In this document: positions 1 through 11,770 of the stretch, one piece after another
How positions within the stretch are numbered: the first letter of the stretch is position 1
Layout of the letters: each line of letters begins with the position of its first letter
Origin: Candidatus Brachybacterium merdavium
GTDB taxonomy: Bacteria > Actinomycetota > Actinomycetes > Actinomycetales > Dermabacteraceae
Length of the DNA: 64,000 nucleotides
Reading direction: 5' to 3'
NCBI GenBank assembly: GCA_019118275.1
Contig: DWZH01000100.1
Span: 1-64,000 of the forward strand
The notes under the pieces: generated by a model
What the model was told of the DNA's origin: nothing
The model's input: only the letters and a program-made list of their open reading frames with translations
Databases searched by the model: none
Translations under genes and position numbers: made by a program

Positions 1-1
1 C

Positions 2-490
2 GCGGGCGACGAGCTGGTCCTGGACCTGCCCCCGCACTGGAAGCGCCTGGTGCTCGCTCTGGCCGCCTGGTCGCTGGGCGCATCGACCCGCACTGCCGGC
101 GACGACAGCGACCAGGTGCAGGTGGTAGCAACCGATCATCCCGACTCCGAGCTCGCCGAGGGGGCCGACGAGGTGCTCGCCCTCGAGGCGGTCTCGCTCG
201 CGCCGCGGTTCAGCGGTCAGCTCCCCCCGATGGTCCATGACTGGGCGGCAGAGGTGCGCGCGTTCCCCGATCAGCTGTCCGTGCCGTTGCCCTCCTGGAC
301 CGGTCCCGGTCCCTCGGCCGGGACGGAGGAGGGCGCGACGGCGCCACCGCGCCTGCTGGTGGAGGGCGACGGGCTGGCGGCGATGCCCGCGGTGCTGGCC
401 GCCTGGCTGGCCGGCGGCGGGATCGTCGGCCCGGCCGGGGCGGTCAGTGCTCAGCAGGCGGCTGAGGAGGCCGTCACCGGCAGCGCCTGA
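2..490 (+). CDS. TIGR03089-like family protein, C-terminal part (5' end cut by window)
   Basis: Frame open from base 2 (AGDELVLDLPPHWKRLVLALAAWSLGAS...) to TGA at 488-490; composition and position next to an LCP/GT locus resemble actinobacterial TIGR03089 proteins. Confidence 0.65.
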   Translation, partial: AGDELVLDLPPHWKRLVLALAAWSLGASTRTAGDDSDQVQVVATDHPDSELAEGADEVLALEAVSLAPRFSGQLPPMVHDWAAEVRAFPDQLSVPLPSWTGPGPSAGTEEGATAPPRLLVEGDGLAAMPAVLAAWLAGGGIVGPAGAVSAQQAAEEAVTGSA

Positions 491-519
491 GGCCTCGCCG
501 CGGGGCGCCGGGGCTGCGC

Positions 520-1293
520 TCAGCTGGTGCGCAGGGTGCGCACCGCTTCGCCCGGATCGCCGTCATGGACGACCCGCCCCCTGCGCAGCACCACGATCCG
601 GGTGCACAGCTCTTCGAGCATGTCGAGCTCGTGGGAGACGATCACCATGGTGCGACCGGCCTGCTGCAGCTCACGGATGCGGTCCAGGCACTTGCGCTGG
701 AAGGGCTCGTCGCCGACGGAGAGGATCTCGTCGACCAGGAAGATGTCCGGCTCGGTGTGCACCGCCACGGAGAAGGCCAGCCGCAGGAACATCCCCGAGC
801 TGTAGTACTTCACGTCGGTGTCGATGAACTCCTCGATCTCGCTGAAGGCCACGATCTCGTCGAACTTCGCGTCGATCTGCTCCCGGCTCATGCCCAGGAT
901 GGCACCGTTGAGGTAGACGTTCTCCCGGCCCGACAGGTCGGGGTGGAAACCGGCGCCGACCTCGATCAGCCCGGCCACCCGCCCCCGCAGCAGCACTCTG
1001 CCGCGGTCGGGGAAGAGCACCCCGGAGATGGTCTTGAGCAGGGTGGATTTGCCCGAGCCGTTGAACCCGATCAGGCCGACCGTCTCCCCCGCCCGGATGC
1101 TCAGGTCCACATCGTCCAGGGCCAGGAAGGTCTCGGCCAGCTTCTTCCTCTGCATCGCGGCGAAGACCAGCTCCTTGAGCGCCCGGGCGTGGCGCAGCGC
1201 GAAGCGCTTGGAGACGTGTTCGATGCGGATCATGTCCGGACCGGGCCGGCCGGGGGCGGGCGTGCGCTCAGGGACGCGGAGATCGTCGGCCAT
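520..1293 (-). CDS. ABC transporter ATP-binding protein, polysaccharide exporter type (Wzt/TagH-like)
   Basis: Walker A GFNGSGKST, signature YSSGMFLRLAFSVA, Walker B FLVDEILSVGD; next to a Wzm-like permease. Confidence 0.9.
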   Translation of the reverse strand: MADDLRVPERTPAPGRPGPDMIRIEHVSKRFALRHARALKELVFAAMQRKKLAETFLALDDVDLSIRAGETVGLIGFNGSGKSTLLKTISGVLFPDRGRVLLRGRVAGLIEVGAGFHPDLSGRENVYLNGAILGMSREQIDAKFDEIVAFSEIEEFIDTDVKYYSSGMFLRLAFSVAVHTEPDIFLVDEILSVGDEPFQRKCLDRIRELQQAGRTMVIVSHELDMLEELCTRIVVLRRGRVVHDGDPGEAVRTLRTS

Positions 1294-1296
1294 GGT

Positions 1297-2220
1297 TCAC
1301 AGCTCCTGTGCGAAACGGCGCTTGCGCCGCTCGAAGACGACGGTCCCGATCACGAAGGTCCCCGTGGCGATCACCAGCCCCACCCACCACAGGCCCACCA
1401 CGTGATCGGAGGCGAAGGCCGGATCCTGGGCGACCACCTCGATGGTCGGGGGCAGGTGGCGCCAGAAGGCCGCGTGGAACAGCTCGACCACGATCGTCAG
1501 CGGGTTCAGCACGTACAGCCAGTACAGGACGGTGCCGCCGATGGCCTCCTCGACCAGGGTGATGCGGTAGATCACCGGGCTCAGCCAGGTGGCGACCATG
1601 ACCACCAGATCCACGAAGTTCTCGACGTCCCGGAAGGCGGCGTTCAGCGCGGCGGTGATCATGCCCAGGCCCATCGTGAACACCACCAGGATCACGATGC
1701 CCATCCCCAGTGCACCGAGCTGGACGAGCGTCGGCGACCAGCCGAACAGCATCGCTCCGACCAGCAGCACCAGCACCTGCGGCACGAAGTGGATGAAGGC
1801 GACGATCATCGAGGCCCAGGGGAACAGCTCACTGGGCAGGTAGATCTTGGAGACCAGGGCCTGGTTGTCGGTGATCGAGCGGGTGGCATTGCCGAAGACC
1901 TCTCCGAACAGGTTGATCACCACGATGCCCGAGAACAGGTACACCGCGTAGGCGGGGTCCCCCTTGGACAGCTGCAGGAACACGCCCAGTGCGATGTAGA
2001 AGACCACGAACTGCACGGCGGGCTTGACGTAGCTCCACAGCATGCCCAGCACGCTGCCGCGGTAGCGGACCCGCAGCTCCTTCTTGACCAGCAGCACCAG
2101 CAGGAACCGCTCCCGCAGCGGATTCAGCCAGCCGGCGTCCTGCCCGGGGGCGCGCCATCCCCGGTCCTGCTCGGCCCGGGCGGGGGCGCGCGCCGCGGGC
2201 CGGTCCTCCGCCTCGCTCAC
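1297..2220 (-). CDS. ABC-2 type polysaccharide export permease (Wzm/TagG-like)
   Basis: Hydrophobic ABC-2 permease (LRVRYRGSVLGMLWSYVKPAVQFVVFYIALGVFL). GTG start at 2220 overlaps the TGA of the upstream gene (GTGA). Confidence 0.88.
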   Translation of the reverse strand: MSEAEDRPAARAPARAEQDRGWRAPGQDAGWLNPLRERFLLVLLVKKELRVRYRGSVLGMLWSYVKPAVQFVVFYIALGVFLQLSKGDPAYAVYLFSGIVVINLFGEVFGNATRSITDNQALVSKIYLPSELFPWASMIVAFIHFVPQVLVLLVGAMLFGWSPTLVQLGALGMGIVILVVFTMGLGMITAALNAAFRDVENFVDLVVMVATWLSPVIYRITLVEEAIGGTVLYWLYVLNPLTIVVELFHAAFWRHLPPTIEVVAQDPAFASDHVVGLWWVGLVIATGTFVIGTVVFERRKRRFAQEL

Positions 2221-4313
2221 GCGGCCGGGCCCCCGGAGGACGGCCCCACCTGCTCGGCACGGTCGCGATCGCGCACGGGAGCGGGGTGGGCCGCGAAAGT
2301 CCTCTCCCACTCCTCGAAGGAGGTGATCCGCTCAACGGCGTCCTGGAAGCTGCGCTGCAGCTGCGGCCAGCGCCGGTGCAGCTCCACGTGGGCGCCGATG
2401 GCGTGGGCGAGCATTTCGCGCACCTGCCGGGGATCGCGTTTGTACCAGGCGATCTGGGTGCCCTCGGCATTGGAGACCAGGGCGCTGTCGTAAGCGGACA
2501 GACGCCACCATTTGGCGTCCAGATGCGGGATCGCCGCCTGGGGGTTCTCCTCGGCGCGCCGCCTCGGAGGTTTGATCAGCTGCTTGGCCAGGGTCTTCGC
2601 GGTCCAGGCCGGGAGCATCGAGCGGCGCGGCTCGGAGAAGGGCCGGCCCTTGCGCGGGGGCTTGTCCATGTGGACCGGCGGGAACTGGTCCTGATCCTTC
2701 CTCGCGATCGCGTCGTCGAACTCGGCGGCCAGGGAGCGGATCTCGGGCAGCTTGGTCCCGATCATCGGGTGCAGAGCATCCGGGCCGGCGAGCACGTCGC
2801 GCTGGGCCATCAGGCGACCCGCCTCGGTGTAGTACTGCATGGAGATCAGATGCTTGACGTCCATGAACTGCGACTCCTTGATCACGCGTCCGCCGCGGCG
2901 ATACGGAGAGTGCAGCAGGGCGGTGATGATGCGGTTGCGCTCATGGAAGTAGGCCTGCCAGCCCACCAGGTCGTCCTTGTCGACCCAGCTCATGTGCCAT
3001 ACGCCGGCGCCGGGCAGGGAGACGGTGGGATAACCGGCCCGCTTGGCGCGCAGCCCGTACTCCGCGTCGTCCCACTTGATGAACACCGGCAGCGACAGGC
3101 CGATGGCCCGTACCGTCTCGGTAGGGATCAGACAGGACCACCAGCCGTTGTAGTCGACGTCGGCGCGGCGGTGCAGCCAGGGCGTGGACCGCAGCGGCTG
3201 GGTCGCGAAGTCATGGCCGAGCTCGCCCTGGCCGCCGGGGAGGGCGGGCTGGATCCGCCAGGGGTCGACGACCTCTCCGAAGGTGTGCAGCACGCTTCGG
3301 TTGTTGAGATCGAACATATGGGCGCCGACGATGGTGGGCCGGGTGGCGAAGTCCGCGAACGTCGTCATCCGGATCAGCGACTCCGGCTCGAGGACGATGT
3401 CGTCGTCGCAGTTGATGACGTAGGTGGAGGTGCCCGCGGTGGCCGACTCGTACATGCCGCGGGAGAACCCGCCGGATCCGCCGATGTTGCCCTGCTCGAT
3501 GACGCGCAGCTGCCCGCCCATCTGCTCGGCCAGCGGGTCGAGCTCCTCGGCGTGGTCGCGCAGCCGGTCCGAGCCCTGATCGATCACGTACATCACGTCG
3601 AGCAGCCCGCGCAGTTCGGGGTCCTCGGCGAGGGCGCGGATGTTGTCCAGGCAGTACGGGACCTTGTTCATCGTGGTCATCGAGATCGAGAAGCTGCCCT
3701 CGGTGCGGGCCAGGTCCGCATCGGCCGTCCACTCCGCGCCCAGGACGACCAGGTCCCCGGAGCCTGCGTAGGCGTCGAACCAGTACCAGCCGCCGTCACC
3801 GAAGGCGGTCAGGGGCAGCTCGAAGACCTGCTCACCGGTGCCGTCGACGGAGCGGGACTCCTGCCGTTGCAGCGTCCCGCGGGCGGTCGAGCGCATCACC
3901 ACCAGGTGGCCGGTCCCCGCGGTCCGGATGGTCAGGCGGATCCTGCGCACCGGGGTCCAGCGTCGCCAGTAGCTGGCGGGGAAGGCGTTGAAGTAGGTCC
4001 CGAAGGAGCGCATCGACTGGGCGGGGATCCGCACCGTGTGCCGGTCGCTCAGCTCGCTGATGTCCACCTGCTCCACGGCCGTCTGCCGGGCGGGCTCGCC
4101 CTGCCCCTGCCCCGGACTCGTGGCCTGGGCCTCGCTGCCCAGTCCGAAGGCCCCGCCGGTGGCACCGGAGCGGGCGTCCTCGCGCTCGATGTACAGGGGC
4201 ACGATGTCCGGACTGGCCTCCAGCGGCAGGATCAGCCGCTGCAGGGTCCGCTGCGGCGGGATCTGGGACGTGTGCTGCGCGTCCGAACGTGCAGCGGTGG
4301 TGGTCGTGGTCAT
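2217..4313 (-). CDS. glfT2: galactofuranosyltransferase GlfT2-like
   Basis: Contains INCDDDIVLEPESL, LHRRADVDYNGWWSCLIP, FIKWDDAEYGLRAKRAGYPTVSLPGAGVWHMSW, matching the GlfT2 catalytic core as I know it; sits beside glf. Confidence 0.9.
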   Translation of the reverse strand: MTTTTTAARSDAQHTSQIPPQRTLQRLILPLEASPDIVPLYIEREDARSGATGGAFGLGSEAQATSPGQGQGEPARQTAVEQVDISELSDRHTVRIPAQSMRSFGTYFNAFPASYWRRWTPVRRIRLTIRTAGTGHLVVMRSTARGTLQRQESRSVDGTGEQVFELPLTAFGDGGWYWFDAYAGSGDLVVLGAEWTADADLARTEGSFSISMTTMNKVPYCLDNIRALAEDPELRGLLDVMYVIDQGSDRLRDHAEELDPLAEQMGGQLRVIEQGNIGGSGGFSRGMYESATAGTSTYVINCDDDIVLEPESLIRMTTFADFATRPTIVGAHMFDLNNRSVLHTFGEVVDPWRIQPALPGGQGELGHDFATQPLRSTPWLHRRADVDYNGWWSCLIPTETVRAIGLSLPVFIKWDDAEYGLRAKRAGYPTVSLPGAGVWHMSWVDKDDLVGWQAYFHERNRIITALLHSPYRRGGRVIKESQFMDVKHLISMQYYTEAGRLMAQRDVLAGPDALHPMIGTKLPEIRSLAAEFDDAIARKDQDQFPPVHMDKPPRKGRPFSEPRRSMLPAWTAKTLAKQLIKPPRRRAEENPQAAIPHLDAKWWRLSAYDSALVSNAEGTQIAWYKRDPRQVREMLAHAIGAHVELHRRWPQLQRSFQDAVERITSFEEWERTFAAHPAPVRDRDRAEQVGPSSGGPAA

Positions 4314-4344
4314 GGTGCTCCTCGTCGGTGCGGCGTGCGCCCGC

Positions 4345-6468
<2,124 letters not shown>

Positions 6469-6472
<4 letters not shown>

Positions 6473-7488
6473 CGTCCGGCCCACCGTCCGGCCGCCCGCT
6501 CGATCGCACGGATGTCGGCGGCGACGTCCCCGTCGGCCTCCAGCACCAGGGCCGAGGGGCGCGGACCGCGCCGGATCGCGGCCATCAGGCCCCGCAGCCC
6601 CACCCCCGCCAGCGCTCCCCCGTGGCGGGCCAGCAGGCGCAGCCAGGCCAGGGTGGTCGCGCCGCCGTGAAGGACCGCCTCCACGGGGCTGAAGGAGCGC
6701 GAGCGGGTCAGAGCCCAGATCCGGTTGCGCACGTCGTAGTAGAAGCGGGTGCCGGGATTGGACTGGGCGTTGCCGAACGCGACGGTGCGGTGCTCGACCA
6801 CCGAGGCTGGCACATGCAGTCCGTGCCCGTGCCGCAGCAGGCGACCGGTGTGCTCGAAGTCGTCGGACCAGATGAAGTAGTCGGCATAGGGCAGGCCCAG
6901 CCTGCGCACGTCCTCGGCGTTCAGCAGCGCGGACACGTAGCTCGCGGTGCGGATGGGCCGGCCCCCGGCGCGGGTGGCGTCACGCTTCTCCTGGGCGCTC
7001 GCGCCCATTCTGGTGCGCTGACGGTTCATGGGGTGATCGCGGCCGTCGGTCCACACGGCGCGCGAGCTCAGCACGGACAATCTCAGCGGGGAGGCCTCGA
7101 GTGCGCCCAGCAGCGCCGACAGGGCGTCGGGCCGCGGGATGGTGTCATCATCCATCACCCAGACCCAGTCGGCCTCGTGACGCTGCAGGGCGCGCGCGAT
7201 GCCGGCGGCGAAGCCACCCGCTCCCCCGACGTTGCGGCGCAGGTGGACGACATCCGCCTGCAGCGGGTGCTGATCCGCGACGGTCCCGGAGGCGTCGCTG
7301 GAGGCGTTGTCGATGACCACGACGGCATCGGGCCGGCGGTCCTGGGCGGCGAGGGCGTCGAGGCAGTCGGCCAGCAGCTGCTCGCGGTTGTAGGTCACCA
7401 CGACGGCGACGATCCGGGCCGCCGACGCGTCGGCATGGGCCGTCGGGTCCCCGGGGCGGTGCTCGGCCCCGGATGCGGAATGGTTCAC
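6469..7488 (-). CDS. family 2 glycosyltransferase, GlfT1-like (galactofuranosyl/rhamnosyl type)
   Basis: VVVTYNREQLLADCLDALAAQDRRPDAVVVIDNAS..RRNVGGAGGFAAGI..WVWVMDDDT resembles GlfT1/WbbL-type GTs. Confidence 0.78.
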
Positions 7489-7750
7489 AGCGCCTCCTGC
7501 GGTGGTCGTGGCCGCGTCAGCGGCGCGCGGCCAGTCTACGGAGCCGAGCGCCTTTGGCCGACAACGCCTTGCGACGAGGGTGTGAAGGTTCCTCGAAGGT
7601 CCTCGATGGACCGCTGTGATCCGGCGCGCGATCGCGCGCGACGGCTACCCTGACGAGCGCGATGCCGGTCCCGGCAGCGCGCCAGGGTCGGCATCCGCCG
7701 TCCTGTCACCATCCCCGCCACCCCCTCCGACCTCGGGAGAGGAGACCTCT

Positions 7751-9025
7751 GTGAGCGATCAGCCGCCTCCCCGCTCCCCGCGCCCCGGCGGGCCCCGGCG
7801 CCCGTTCGGGCACCGCGCTCGAGCCGGCGGCAGCGCCCGACCGGTCCCCGGCCCCACGTCCGCGGATCCGCGGGCCGACGGGCCGACGCCGACCCGCCCT
7901 CTGCCCCGTCAGGAGCCCGACCCGCCCGGACGGTCCGCTCAGTCGCCGCCCCAGGATCCGGGCGCGCATCGATCCCCCGGGGGAATCCGTCACCATGGTC
8001 CGGGTGCGGCGCCCTCGTCGTCCGGCGGCCCTCCACCGGGCGGCCCCGGCCCGCCGGACGGCCCCATGCCCCCCGCGCGCCCGGTCCGCCGTCGCTCCCG
8101 CGTGCCGCGCCCAGTGCGACTGTGCCTGACCCTGCTGGCGTTGGTGCTGGTGATCGTGCTGGGCTGGGGAGCGGGCCTGACCGTGTGGGCGGACAGCCGC
8201 ATCGACCACGTGGATGCGCTGTCCCAGCAGGAGGACACCCCGGGGACCACGTATCTGATCGCCGGCTCGGACCGTCGCGACGGGACGGCGGTCTCCGAGG
8301 ACGGCACCGAGGGGGCCCGCACCGACACCATCATGTTGCTGCACCGGGCCCGCAACGGGTCCAGCTATCTGATCTCCCTGCCGCGGGACACGCTCGTGGA
8401 GATCCCCGGTCAGGGGCGCTACAAGCTCAACGCCGCCTTCGCCATGGGCGGGGCCGCGCTGCTGGTGGAGACGGTCGAGGAGTTCACGGGACTGACCATC
8501 GATCATTACGTGGAGGTCGGTTTCGACGGGGTCGCCGGGGTGGTCGATGCCGTCGACCACGTGAACCTGTGCATCGACCAGGACGTCGACGACGACCGCT
8601 CCGGCCTACAGATGACAGAGGGCTGCCATGACGTGGGCGGGGAGCAGGCGCTGGCCTTCGTCCGCGCCCGCTACTTCGATCCCACGGCGGACATGGGCCG
8701 GCAGGAACGGCAGCAGCAGTTCGTCGGTGCCCTCATGGACCGCGCCACCTCCCCCGCGGTGCTGCTGAACCCGGTCTCCCAGGTGCGCATGGCCGGGGCC
8801 GGCTCGGACGCCCTGATCACCAGTGAGGGGACCGGGATCATCGATGTGGGCAGGATGGCGCTGACCGCACGCAGCGCCATGAACGGCGGTGGGACGCTGT
8901 CGATGCCGATCTCTGACCCCGAGTTCCAGACGGTGAACTCCGGGGTGGCGGTGCTGGTCGACGAGGAGGAGATCGCCACCTTCTTCGCCGCGGTCGCCGA
9001 CGGCAGCGCCGAGACCCGGGAGTGA
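7751..9025 (+). CDS. LytR-CpsA-Psr (LCP) family cell-wall glycopolymer ligase
   Basis: LCP motifs GSDRRDG, RTDTIMLLH, SLPRDTLVEIPGQGRYKLNAAFAMGG, ALAFVRAR; one TM segment after a Pro/Arg-rich N-terminus. GTG start at 7751. Confidence 0.92.
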   Translation: MSDQPPPRSPRPGGPRRPFGHRARAGGSARPVPGPTSADPRADGPTPTRPLPRQEPDPPGRSAQSPPQDPGAHRSPGGIRHHGPGAAPSSSGGPPPGGPGPPDGPMPPARPVRRRSRVPRPVRLCLTLLALVLVIVLGWGAGLTVWADSRIDHVDALSQQEDTPGTTYLIAGSDRRDGTAVSEDGTEGARTDTIMLLHRARNGSSYLISLPRDTLVEIPGQGRYKLNAAFAMGGAALLVETVEEFTGLTIDHYVEVGFDGVAGVVDAVDHVNLCIDQDVDDDRSGLQMTEGCHDVGGEQALAFVRARYFDPTADMGRQERQQQFVGALMDRATSPAVLLNPVSQVRMAGAGSDALITSEGTGIIDVGRMALTARSAMNGGGTLSMPISDPEFQTVNSGVAVLVDEEEIATFFAAVADGSAETRE

Positions 9026-9032
9026 GCCCTTC

Positions 9033-9069
9033 ACCGCAGGTGCCGCCCCACGGGGACGGCGCCTGCGGT
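9033..9069. terminator. terminator-like stem-loop between convergent genes
   Basis: accgcaggtgccg (9033-9045) pairs with cggcgcctgcggt (9057-9069), one mismatch, inner cccc/gggg pairing; lies between convergent stops 9025 and 9106. Confidence 0.45.
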
Positions 9070-9105
9070 GGGACCGCTCCGATCTGGCTGCTCGGACGAG
9101 GCCGT

Positions 9106-9822
9106 TCAGCGGAACAGCATGTCGATGACGATGTTGACCGAGTTCAGCACCGACTGCCCCTTGGACCGGGAGTAGTCGGTGTACAGGATGTGCACGGGGT
9201 GTTCACGCACGCTCAGCTCGTGACGGCCGACCTCCTCGATGATCTCCGAGGCGTGGGCCATCCGGTTCTGCTCGATCGCGATCTTCTCGCAGGCGCTGCG
9301 GCCCATCACCCGCAGCCCGTTGTGGGCATCGGTCAGCTTCACGCCGCTGGTGATGTTGGAGTACCACACCGCCCCGCGCAGCACCAGGCGCTTGAGCAGG
9401 CCGGGCCTGGTACGGGTGTCCAGGAAGCGGGAGCCGAGCACCAGGTCCACGTCCTCGCGCTCGCGCAGGGCGATCATCGCGGCGGCGTCGTCGACCTGGT
9501 GCTGGCCGTCCGAGTCGAAGGTCACAACCTGCCGCATGTGCTCATCGCGCAGCGCGTAGTCGATACCGGTCTTCAGCGCCGCCCCCTGCCCCATGTTGTA
9601 GGGGTGGCGGACCACGGCGGCCCCCGCCTCGGCGGCGATGCGAGCGGACCCGTCGTGGCTGCCGTCGTCGACGCACACCACGAGTGGGTAGCGAGTGCGC
9701 AGGTCGCGGATCACCTCTCCGACGACCTCCCCCTCGTTGAAAAGGGGCACCACGAACCAGGTGCGGTCGGCGCCCGGAGAGGCGGGGGCCTCGGCCGCGT
9801 GGGTGGGCTCGGCGGTGCTCAT
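9106..9822 (-). CDS. family 2 glycosyltransferase (dolichyl-phosphate-mannose-synthase-like)
   Basis: FVVPLFNEGEVVGEVIRDLRTRYPLVVCVDDGSHDGSARIA, FDSDGQH, DAHNGLRVM. Confidence 0.85.
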   Translation of the reverse strand: MSTAEPTHAAEAPASPGADRTWFVVPLFNEGEVVGEVIRDLRTRYPLVVCVDDGSHDGSARIAAEAGAAVVRHPYNMGQGAALKTGIDYALRDEHMRQVVTFDSDGQHQVDDAAAMIALREREDVDLVLGSRFLDTRTRPGLLKRLVLRGAVWYSNITSGVKLTDAHNGLRVMGRSACEKIAIEQNRMAHASEIIEEVGRHELSVREHPVHILYTDYSRSKGQSVLNSVNIVIDMLFR

Positions 9823-10014
9823 GCACTCTCCTCCTGGCTGGGCTCTCGCATCCGTCGCCGGGGGCGCCCGCGCCGCGCGCGGGTGCGGGCCGCCGGGGCG
9901 TCCTGGGCGACGTTCCCGGACGCCCGAGGAGGATACCCTGTCCGGGTGGACCGCCGCCGGTGGTCGTCATCGTGCACGCGACGCCTGCGGGGCGTCCGCT
10001 GAGGAGGGATCATC

Positions 10015-11340
10015 GTGAAGACTGCTGTGGTCGCGCTGGGAAAGATCGGTCTGCCGCTCGCGGTGCAGTTCGCCGATGCCGGGCATGAGGTGATCGGGGT
10101 CGACACCAATCCGCGACAGGTGGAGCTGATCAATCAGGCCACCGAGCCGTTCCCCGGGGAGGCGCATCTGCAGGACAAGCTCTCGGAGCTGGTGCCGGCC
10201 GGTCGGCTGCGGGCGACCACGGACTACGCCGAGGCGATCCCGGGCGCGGATGCGATCGTGATCGTGGTGCCGCTGTTCGTCGACGACGCGAGCTGGGAGC
10301 CGGACTTCGCGTGGATGGACGCCGCCACCCGCTCCCTGGCCGAGCACATCACCCCGGGCACACTGGTCTCCTACGAGACGACCTTGCCGGTGGGCACGCT
10401 GCGCACCCGGTTCGTTCCGATGATCGAGGAGATCTCCGGGCTGCGGGAATCCCGCGACTTCTTCGCGGTGTTCTCCCCCGAGCGGGTGCTCACCGGTCGC
10501 GTCTTCGAGGACCTGCGCAAGTACCCCAAGCTGATCGGTGCGATCAGCGAGGCCGGCACGGCGCGTGCCCGCGAGTTCTACGAGTCGGCCCTGTCCTTCG
10601 ACGAACGGCCCGATCTCTCGCGCCCCAACGGCGTGTGGGACCTGGGCTCCCCGGAGGCCAGTGAGCTGGCCAAGCTGGCCGAGACCACCTACCGCGATGT
10701 CAACATCGCGCTGGCCAACGAGTTCGCGCTGTTCGCGCAGGACAACGCGATCGACGTGTACAAGGTGATCGAGGCCTCCAACTCCCAGCCCTACTCCCAC
10801 ATCCATCAGCCCGGCATCGCGGTCGGCGGGCACTGCATCCCGGTCTACCCGCGCCTGTACCTGTCGACGGATCCGAACGCGACCACGGTGCGCACCGCGC
10901 GCACCCTGAACGCCTCGGTGCCCGCGCACCTGGTCGAGCGGGCCGCGAACCTGCTGGGCGAGCTGAACGGGCTGAAGGCCGTGGTGCTGGGCGCCTCCTA
11001 CCGCACCGGGGTCAAGGAGACCGCCTTCTCCGGGGTCTTCCCCGTGGTCGAGGCGCTGCGCGCCCATGGCGCCGAGGTCGCCGTCCACGACACCTACTAC
11101 GACGACGCCGAGATCGCGGAGTTCGGCTGGGACCCCTACCATCTCGGCGAACCCGCGGACCTGGCGATCGTCCAGACCAACCACCCCGAGTACCGTGAGC
11201 TGACCGCTGCCGAGGTGCCCGGTATCAAGCTGCTGATCGACGGACGCAACATCACCACCGCCGCCCACTGGAAGGGCACCCCCCGCCTCGTCCTCGGCGA
11301 CGGATCCACCTCCACCCACCAGCAGGCGCAGGAGGCCTGA
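10015..11340 (+). CDS. UDP-sugar 6-dehydrogenase (UDP-GlcNAc/ManNAc dehydrogenase, WbpA/WecC-like)
   Basis: Rossmann VALGKIGLPLAVQFADAGHEVIGVDTN; catalytic Cys motif GGHCIPVYP; UDP-binding C-terminal domain. Confidence 0.88.
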   Translation: MKTAVVALGKIGLPLAVQFADAGHEVIGVDTNPRQVELINQATEPFPGEAHLQDKLSELVPAGRLRATTDYAEAIPGADAIVIVVPLFVDDASWEPDFAWMDAATRSLAEHITPGTLVSYETTLPVGTLRTRFVPMIEEISGLRESRDFFAVFSPERVLTGRVFEDLRKYPKLIGAISEAGTARAREFYESALSFDERPDLSRPNGVWDLGSPEASELAKLAETTYRDVNIALANEFALFAQDNAIDVYKVIEASNSQPYSHIHQPGIAVGGHCIPVYPRLYLSTDPNATTVRTARTLNASVPAHLVERAANLLGELNGLKAVVLGASYRTGVKETAFSGVFPVVEALRAHGAEVAVHDTYYDDAEIAEFGWDPYHLGEPADLAIVQTNHPEYRELTAAEVPGIKLLIDGRNITTAAHWKGTPRLVLGDGSTSTHQQAQEA

Positions 11341-11344
11341 CCCG

Positions 11345-11770
11345 ATGGGCGAGCACGATCTGATCCTCGGGCTGGGGCCGACGCTGGTCGGCAACCGCAC
11401 CATCATCGTCCAGCTGCTGCTGGTGCTGGGGATCGTGGGGATCGTCTCCTGGCTGTTCGTCAAGCGCGGGGCCAAGCAGCTGGCGGTGCGCCGTCTGCTG
11501 ATCATCGCCTTCGCGGTGTTCGCGGTGCTGACCGTGCTGTTCCCGGGGATGCTGTCGCGGGTGGCGAACCTGGTGGGCGTCGGCCGTGGCGCGGACCTGC
11601 TGCTGTATGCGACGGTGCTGGTGCTGCTGGGGTTCCTGGCCCTGCAGGAGGCCCGCACCAAGAACGCCGAGAAGCGCACCACCTACCTCGCCCGCCGCCT
11701 CTCGCTGGATGAGGCCGAGCAGCCGGCCGAGTACCGTCGGCGCGTGCTCGGGCCGCCCGACGACGCGTGA
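11345..11770 (+). CDS. DUF2304-like small membrane protein
   Basis: 141 aa with about three TM segments and a charged C-terminal tail; typical partner of DPM1-like GT2s. Confidence 0.75.
   Translation: MGEHDLILGLGPTLVGNRTIIVQLLLVLGIVGIVSWLFVKRGAKQLAVRRLLIIAFAVFAVLTVLFPGMLSRVANLVGVGRGADLLLYATVLVLLGFLALQEARTKNAEKRTTYLARRLSLDEAEQPAEYRRRVLGPPDDA

Noticed and set aside
565-2493. 642-aa + strand ORF opposite Wzt/Wzm
   Set aside because: Antisense shadow ORF typical of high GC; His/Asp/Gln/Gly-rich composition with no domain, while the - strand has clear ABC exporter genes.
9967-11682. 571-aa - strand ORF opposite the UDP-sugar dehydrogenase
   Set aside because: Low-complexity antisense frame; the + strand dehydrogenase has catalytic motifs.
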